Below are positions 6,706 to 10,142 of a stretch of DNA of 10,142 bases, piece by piece. Source of the DNA: Bacillota bacterium. GTDB taxonomy: Bacteria; Bacillota; Desulfotomaculia; Desulfotomaculales; Desulfallaceae. The notes under the pieces are model-generated. The model was not told the origin of the DNA, searched no databases, and saw only the letters and a list, made by a program, of their open reading frames with translations. The position numbers and the translations under genes are program-made. Each line of letters opens with the position of its first letter. Positions within the stretch are counted from its first letter, which is position 1. The stretch is taken from NCBI GenBank assembly GCA_009781965.1, contig WQUS01000273.1, positions 1-10,142 of the forward strand, read 5' to 3'.

Positions 6706-7884
6706 TTAGTTTAGAGCGGAAGTCTTGAGCTTTTGTTCCTTTCTTTGGATGGCCTCCCGGTAACAGGTCAGCAATTGGCTGGTGCAATTGGCGGCGGAAA
6801 TTTTCTCCGCGTTGCGGGCGGCGTTTTGACCTAGCCTATCCAGCAGCTGCCGATCATCCAGCAGCAGTTTGATTTTATCCACAAACTGTTCCTGATCTAA
6901 ATCGGTCAGAAAACCGTCGACCCCGTCTTCAACCATTTCGGAAACGCCGTTGGCCCGGACTGCCACCACCGGCAAGCCGGCTGTTTTAGCCTCGCCAATG
7001 ACCAGCCCTTGGGTTTCGGTGACCGAAGCGAAGGCAAATATGTGGGCGCTGTTATAGGCCAAGGCTGTTTCTTCACCGGTCAGAGCGCCGGTAAAAATCA
7101 CCTGTGCGTCGATGCCCAATTCATGGCATTGTTTTTCCAGGGCCTCCCTTTCCGGCCCTTTGCCTACCAGGACCAGTTTGACATCCGGGTAGCCGGCGGC
7201 AATTTCTTTAAAGCTGTTGATGATAAACCCGAAGTTTTTTTCTTTGCCCAAACGCCCAACGGACATAATGATTTTTGTCGCCGGGGCAAGGTTAAATTTA
7301 GTTTGCAGCCAGTTTTTTTGTTGCTGGCGAAAGTTTTCCAGTTTGATGCCGGTGGGGATGACCCTGATGTCCGCCTCCACCCCCCAGCTTTTCAAGTGGC
7401 CGGTGATAATCCCGGTGGGAACAATGACCTGGTCACATTGATTGCAAAACTCGGCGCAGAATTTTTTGGTTATTTCCCGGGTCAAAGTTTGCCCAAAGGG
7501 CACATAGTGAACATATTGATCATAGAGGGTGTGAAAAGTAAAGATTAACGGCAGGTTCAGTTTTTTGGCCCATCGGGCGCCCAAACGCCCCAGCATAAAA
7601 GGCGAATGTACATGGATCACATCCAGGTTAAGTTTCTTCAGCATCGGACGCAGCCGCACGGAAATAGGCACCGCCAGGGCAAAGCCGCTGTTGGTTGGCG
7701 CCGGGATGGATGAAAACCGGAAGACATATTGTTCATTGTCCGCGCAACGGGGGTAGTCAGGAGCAAAAATATATATTTCATGGCCCTGATCCCGGAGTTC
7801 GGCCGAGAATGTTTCGATGGATCTTACCACTCCGCTGGTGTAAGGCAGGTAGCTGTCGGTAAAGATCCCGATTTTCAGGCCCAA
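6706..7884 (-). CDS. GT4-family glycosyltransferase (diacylglycerol glucosyltransferase-like)
   Basis: A 392-residue GT-B fold retaining glycosyltransferase. The N-terminal domain begins MGLKIGIFTDSYLPYTSGVV, a typical GT4 acceptor-side start with the Gly-rich first loop, and contains DVIHVHSPF (88-96) and FTFHTLYDQY (115-124). The C-terminal nucleotide-sugar domain has VGRLGKEKN (209-217) and the EX7E motif Glu290/Glu298 (ETQGLVIGEAKTAG). The overall pattern resembles 1,2-diacylglycerol 3-glucosyltransferases and PimB-like mannosyltransferases, which build membrane glycolipids; sugar and acceptor cannot be fixed from sequence. The start TTG 7884 has AAAGGAG 9 nt upstream. That site lies inside the last codons and stop of the upstream gene, so the two are likely translationally coupled. 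No signal peptide is present. Confidence 0.92.
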   Translation of the reverse strand: MGLKIGIFTDSYLPYTSGVVRSIETFSAELRDQGHEIYIFAPDYPRCADNEQYVFRFSSIPAPTNSGFALAVPISVRLRPMLKKLNLDVIHVHSPFMLGRLGARWAKKLNLPLIFTFHTLYDQYVHYVPFGQTLTREITKKFCAEFCNQCDQVIVPTGIITGHLKSWGVEADIRVIPTGIKLENFRQQQKNWLQTKFNLAPATKIIMSVGRLGKEKNFGFIINSFKEIAAGYPDVKLVLVGKGPEREALEKQCHELGIDAQVIFTGALTGEETALAYNSAHIFAFASVTETQGLVIGEAKTAGLPVVAVRANGVSEMVEDGVDGFLTDLDQEQFVDKIKLLLDDRQLLDRLGQNAARNAEKISAANCTSQLLTCYREAIQRKEQKLKTSALN

Positions 7885-7890
7885 TGACGG

Positions 7891-8343
7891 TCACTCCTTT
7901 CCTGGAACTAAGAACATATTCATGGCGGTGATACGCCAGCCGGCAGACGTATTGGATAATTTTAGCAGCGCCGCGCTCCTGTCTTCGGTGGTCCCATCCG
8001 GGTTCTGATCATAGAATAAGGCTAAAACCAGGGCGCTGCTGCCATCCTGATAAACAATATGGCAATTGGAGACAAAAGTCAAGGTAGACCAGTCGGTGCA
8101 CACGCTTCTGAATTGTTTAACCGACGTTAGTATTTTCGTCAGCAGTGCGCCGCTGTACATGCTGCCGAGCCTTTCCTGATAGTCTGGCTCATTTACCCAG
8201 CCATTATACTCCAAAGCATCGGAAACCAGCTGTTTGATTGCCGTCGGATCGTCTGTCTCATGCCCCCGGTTAAAAGTAACAGCAGCCTGATAGTTGATAA
8301 CCAGACAAAACAGGATAATCAGGGGCGAAGAAAAAAGTTTCAA
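7891..8343 (-). CDS. Small exported protein, possibly NTF2-like
   Basis: A 150-residue protein with a signal peptide or N-terminal anchor (Lys2, then hydrophobic 5-22, possible cleavage after QAA near 19-21). No lipobox is present. The mature part has a helical beginning (about 33-78), then strands such as STLTFVSNCHIVY and ALVLALFYDQ, ending in GWRITAMNMF. This order recalls NTF2/SnoaL-like folds, a tentative reading. Cys82 and Cys94 could form a disulfide outside the cell. TTG 8343 is preferred over GTG 8352 because GGAGG (8356-8352) would overlap that GTG but sits 8 nt before the TTG, and the signal peptide then begins properly at MKLF. It leads the operon with the glycosyltransferase (6-nt gap). 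Confidence 0.8.
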   Translation of the reverse strand: MKLFSSPLIILFCLVINYQAAVTFNRGHETDDPTAIKQLVSDALEYNGWVNEPDYQERLGSMYSGALLTKILTSVKQFRSVCTDWSTLTFVSNCHIVYQDGSSALVLALFYDQNPDGTTEDRSAALLKLSNTSAGWRITAMNMFLVPGKE

Positions 8344-8360
8344 GGATGCCACCTCCGGTA

Positions 8361-8394
8361 AAATATGTTATATATACTAAATTTTAACATATTT
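8361..8394. promoter_or_regulatory. 10-bp inverted repeat over a putative promoter
   Basis: AAATATGTTA (8361-8370) and TAACATATTT (8385-8394) are perfect inverted repeats separated by 14 nt. Between and within them lies the minus-strand extended -10 TGTTAAAAT (8389-8381), with no good -35 box. The arrangement, just before the exported-protein gene, suits an operator overlapping a promoter. The DNA is very AT-rich, so chance is possible. Confidence 0.35.
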
Positions 8395-8437
8395 ATATTG
8401 AAGTTGCACCCTCAAACGAGTGAAAATATTTTTTTAA

Positions 8438-9313
8438 TTATAATCTTCTGCTTTTTTCCGGCCGCAGCGGGATATCGCCCGGTTGGGTAATGGCCTTTTC
8501 CAGCAGTGCCACCAACCGATCCCGATCCCTGTTCAGGACGCCGCCCAGGGGCAGGTAGTTGGAGGCATGGTTGGAGCGGAAAACACAATTGGTTAAATTG
8601 ACATTTTCCAATAAACATTTAAGCTCGGCCAAAAAGCCCATTGTATCGGGCACTTCAAATTCCCCTCGCTGCACCCGGCGGTACAGCGGGGTATTACGCA
8701 GTACCATTAGCGTAAGGGTCCCGGCATAATTAGGGTCAATGGCGCTTAACACTTTGGCTGTGTCCGTGGCGTGTTCGCGCCATAAAGCGGTGCCCCCCAA
8801 TCCGTCAATGATGGTCACGGAAAGTTCGAATCCCGCCGCCATGGCTTTGCGGCCCGCTTCAATCATCTCAGTGGGGTTTACCCCTTTGCAGACTGCCTTT
8901 AAAATGGCTTCATTGCCGCTTTCCAAACCCATATAGAGCATGGTTACGCCTGCTTGGCGGATCTCTTTTAATTCCGCTTCGCTTTTGGCCAGGATGTCCA
9001 GGGGCCCGGCATACATGGTGACCCGCTCCAGGCCGGGAAATTTACTGTACAATCGCTCTACCGTCTGGATAATCAGCGGGGCCGGCGCCGCTAAGGCGTC
9101 GCCGTCGGCCAGGAAAATCCTTTGCGTGCCGATCATCTGCTGGGCGCAGGAATCAATGTCGTTTTTCATTTCCTCCCAGGATTTAATGCGGAATTTCTTG
9201 CTCCTGAAGGAACCGCAGAAGGTACAGGCGTTGTGCCGGCACCCGATGGTTAATTGCAGGATCAGGCTGAATGCCTCACTGGGCGGTCTGAATACCGGCG
9301 GTTCTAAATGCAT
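8438..9313 (-). CDS. Radical SAM protein with CX4CX2C cluster motif
   Basis: A 291-residue radical SAM protein (COG1032/Elp3-like group). The cluster ligands are Cys25, Cys30 and Cys33 in GCRHNACTFC, a CX4CX2C spacing rather than the usual CX3CX2C. The following segments fit the half-barrel: FLADGDAL (67-74), GLESGNEAIL (129-138), and TIIDGLGG (167-174). The C-terminal SNHASNYLPL (247-256) is shared, from memory, with a family of small radical SAM proteins annotated only generically. It would use a [4Fe-4S] cluster and S-adenosylmethionine in the cytoplasm; the substrate is unknown. ATG 9313 is chosen, with GGAGAGG 6 nt upstream; an upstream in-frame GTG (9346) lies within a dispersed repeat and lacks a ribosome binding site. 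It has 169 nt before it to phosphofructokinase. Confidence 0.9.
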   Translation of the reverse strand: MHLEPPVFRPPSEAFSLILQLTIGCRHNACTFCGSFRSKKFRIKSWEEMKNDIDSCAQQMIGTQRIFLADGDALAAPAPLIIQTVERLYSKFPGLERVTMYAGPLDILAKSEAELKEIRQAGVTMLYMGLESGNEAILKAVCKGVNPTEMIEAGRKAMAAGFELSVTIIDGLGGTALWREHATDTAKVLSAIDPNYAGTLTLMVLRNTPLYRRVQRGEFEVPDTMGFLAELKCLLENVNLTNCVFRSNHASNYLPLGGVLNRDRDRLVALLEKAITQPGDIPLRPEKSRRL

Positions 9314-9344
9314 AACGGTCCTCTCCTGTTCAGAGTTTGTTGAC

Positions 9345-9394
9345 ACTCAAAGTGAATACGGTACGCAAAACCGTTAACCGTAAGCGATTTCTCG
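9345..9394 (-). repeat. Dispersed intergenic repeat, copy 2
   Basis: Read on the minus strand this copy has CGAGAAATCGC (9394-9384), a 15-nt middle and the 24-bp block at 9368-9345. It matches the copy at 6027-6079 at 10 of 11 and 23 of 24 positions in the two blocks; the middles differ. Like copy 1, it lies downstream of a gene (here phosphofructokinase) in that gene's orientation. The middle forms part of the long inverted repeat at 9359-9431. Confidence 0.65.
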
Positions 9395-9431
9395 GAGAGC
9401 ATGAGCGCATGGTTAACGGTTTTGCGTGCCG
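9359..9431. repeat. Long inverted repeat, 21-bp arms with 31-nt loop
   Basis: Arms 9359-9379 and 9411-9431 pair over 21 bp with a single G-U (9362/9428); 17 of these (9363-9379 with 9411-9427) form a perfect block built around ACCGTTAACC. The loop is 9380-9410. No T-run follows on either strand, so this is not a standard intrinsic terminator, although it lies 52 nt after the phosphofructokinase stop and could still protect the transcript end. Confidence 0.8.
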
Positions 9432-9482
9432 CTCGATGCGAAAGCAGTAACTATTCGGAGTTTTGTGTGCGCATTGCGGCGC

Positions 9483-10142
9483 TTAAATGCCGAGGGAAAT
9501 ACCCAACTCCCTGGCCACTTGGATCATCTCGCCGTCAACAGGCACGGTGCGCAATTCGCCGACCGCGTCCGCCAGCGGCGCGGAATCAATGTTCTGGCCT
9601 TTTAAACAGCACATGCGCCCAAAATTACCTTCGGCTACCAGGTTCACGGCGCCGGCGCCGTAACGGGTGGCCAAAATGCGGTCGAAAGCGGTAGGCGAGC
9701 CCCCCCTTTGCAAGTGTCCTAAGACGGTGACCCGGCTTTCCTGGCCGGTGGCTGCTTCAATAGTCCGGGCGATTTCGTCGCCAATGCCGCCGAGCCGGAT
9801 CGGATCAAAGCTGCCCTCCACTATTTGTTTGACCATCATCTCGCCGCCTTTGGGTTTAGCCCCTTCCGCCACCACGATAATGCTGAATTTTTTCATTTCT
9901 CTGCTGCGGGCATTAATTTTTTCAATCACCACGTCCAGGTCATAGGGAATTTCCGGGATTAAAATTACGTCCGCTCCCCCGGCCAGTCCCGAATATAAGG
10001 CTATCCAACCGGCATAACGGCCCATGACTTCCAGCACCATCACCCGGTGATGTGATTCGGCGGTGGTATGCAGTTTATCCAGGGCCTCGGTGGCGGTGGA
10101 CAGAGCGGTGTCAAAGCCAAAGGTTTGATCGGTGGCGGAAAG
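9483..10142 (-). CDS. pfkA: 6-phosphofructokinase, C-terminal 219 residues (start outside the window)
   Basis: This is the C-terminal two thirds of a PfkA-superfamily enzyme, which phosphorylates fructose 6-phosphate in glycolysis. Visible motifs are TFGFDTALSTA (window residues 7-17), HTTAESHHR (25-33), EVMGRYAGWIAL (38-49) and the fructose-6-phosphate site LGHLQRGGSPTAFDR (141-155), whose His and Arg contact the substrate in E. coli PfkA. MGRYAGW and the KPKGGE insertion near 97 resemble the mixed-substrate group III enzymes, some of which use pyrophosphate. The phosphoryl donor depends on residues in the missing N-terminal part, so ATP versus pyrophosphate is open. The protein ends ARELGISLGI, a normal C-terminus. 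The reading frame is open to the window edge; the GTG at 10043 is an internal codon. Confidence 0.93.
   Translation of the reverse strand, partial: LSATDQTFGFDTALSTATEALDKLHTTAESHHRVMVLEVMGRYAGWIALYSGLAGGADVILIPEIPYDLDVVIEKINARSREMKKFSIIVVAEGAKPKGGEMMVKQIVEGSFDPIRLGGIGDEIARTIEAATGQESRVTVLGHLQRGGSPTAFDRILATRYGAGAVNLVAEGNFGRMCCLKGQNIDSAPLADAVGELRTVPVDGEMIQVARELGISLGI

Noticed and set aside
6527..6787. 86-codon frame bridging the glycosyltransferase and UPF0316 genes
   Set aside because: It is an out-of-frame reading across two well-supported genes with their own ribosome binding sites.
8410..8430. Third copy of the dispersed repeat
   Set aside because: CTCAAA followed by GTGAAAATA resembles the block CTCAAAGTGAATA only with gaps, in AT-rich DNA; similarity is too weak.
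8405..8436. Terminator after the radical SAM gene
   Set aside because: Only a 3-bp CTC/GAG stem can form next to the T-rich tract, which is not enough for an intrinsic terminator.

Overview
The window looks like the chromosome of an anaerobic Firmicute, most like the Peptococcaceae (Desulfotomaculum/Pelotomaculum type). The reasons are roughly even base composition, strong GGAGG-type ribosome binding sites before nearly every gene, frequent TTG starts (four of the ten visible starts), AT-rich intergenic DNA and a fatty/aromatic acyl-CoA gene pair. This placement is inferred from style and gene content, not from a marker gene. No mobile element, CRISPR array, tRNA or rRNA was seen.

Layout. 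Bases 1-174 (minus) are the start of a DUF1015 protein, with a plausible promoter in the intergenic region. A divergent gene (333-1028, plus) encodes a membrane-anchored protein of unknown function. It ends at a perfect 17-bp terminator hairpin shared with the convergent acyl-CoA genes. These are a thiolase (1143-2336, minus) and, upstream of it, an enoyl-CoA hydratase (2430-3208, minus) whose reading frame is broken by one base in an A7 run. The break lies exactly on a canonical -1 slippery heptamer, A_AAA_AAC, with a GC-only stem 8 nt downstream. A 380-bp intergenic region carries a near-consensus promoter for a soluble two-component system: a GAF-type sensor kinase with a NarX/DegS-like kinase core (3589-5292) and a NarL/LuxR response regulator (5334-6017). 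The rest of the window is on the minus strand. In transcription order it holds the end of 6-phosphofructokinase (9483-10142), a radical SAM protein (8438-9313), a small exported protein (7891-8343), a GT4 glycosyltransferase (6706-7884) and a UPF0316 membrane protein (6127-6666). The last three are close enough to form one operon.

How the genes fit together. The hydratase and thiolase would supply two steps of beta-oxidation-type acyl-CoA breakdown or synthesis. The 3-hydroxyacyl-CoA dehydrogenase between them is not in the window. The kinase and regulator form a phosphorelay that probably senses a cytoplasmic signal through GAF domains; its targets are not visible, though an inverted repeat just upstream of its own promoter suggests autoregulation. 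The glycosyltransferase operon suggests envelope glycolipid or polysaccharide work.

The most unusual structures are the hydratase frameshift site, and a dispersed intergenic repeat found after the response regulator gene and after the phosphofructokinase gene. The two copies lie in the same orientation relative to the preceding gene and each contains or borders a hairpin. I did not find convincing evidence of a wholly new multi-gene system.
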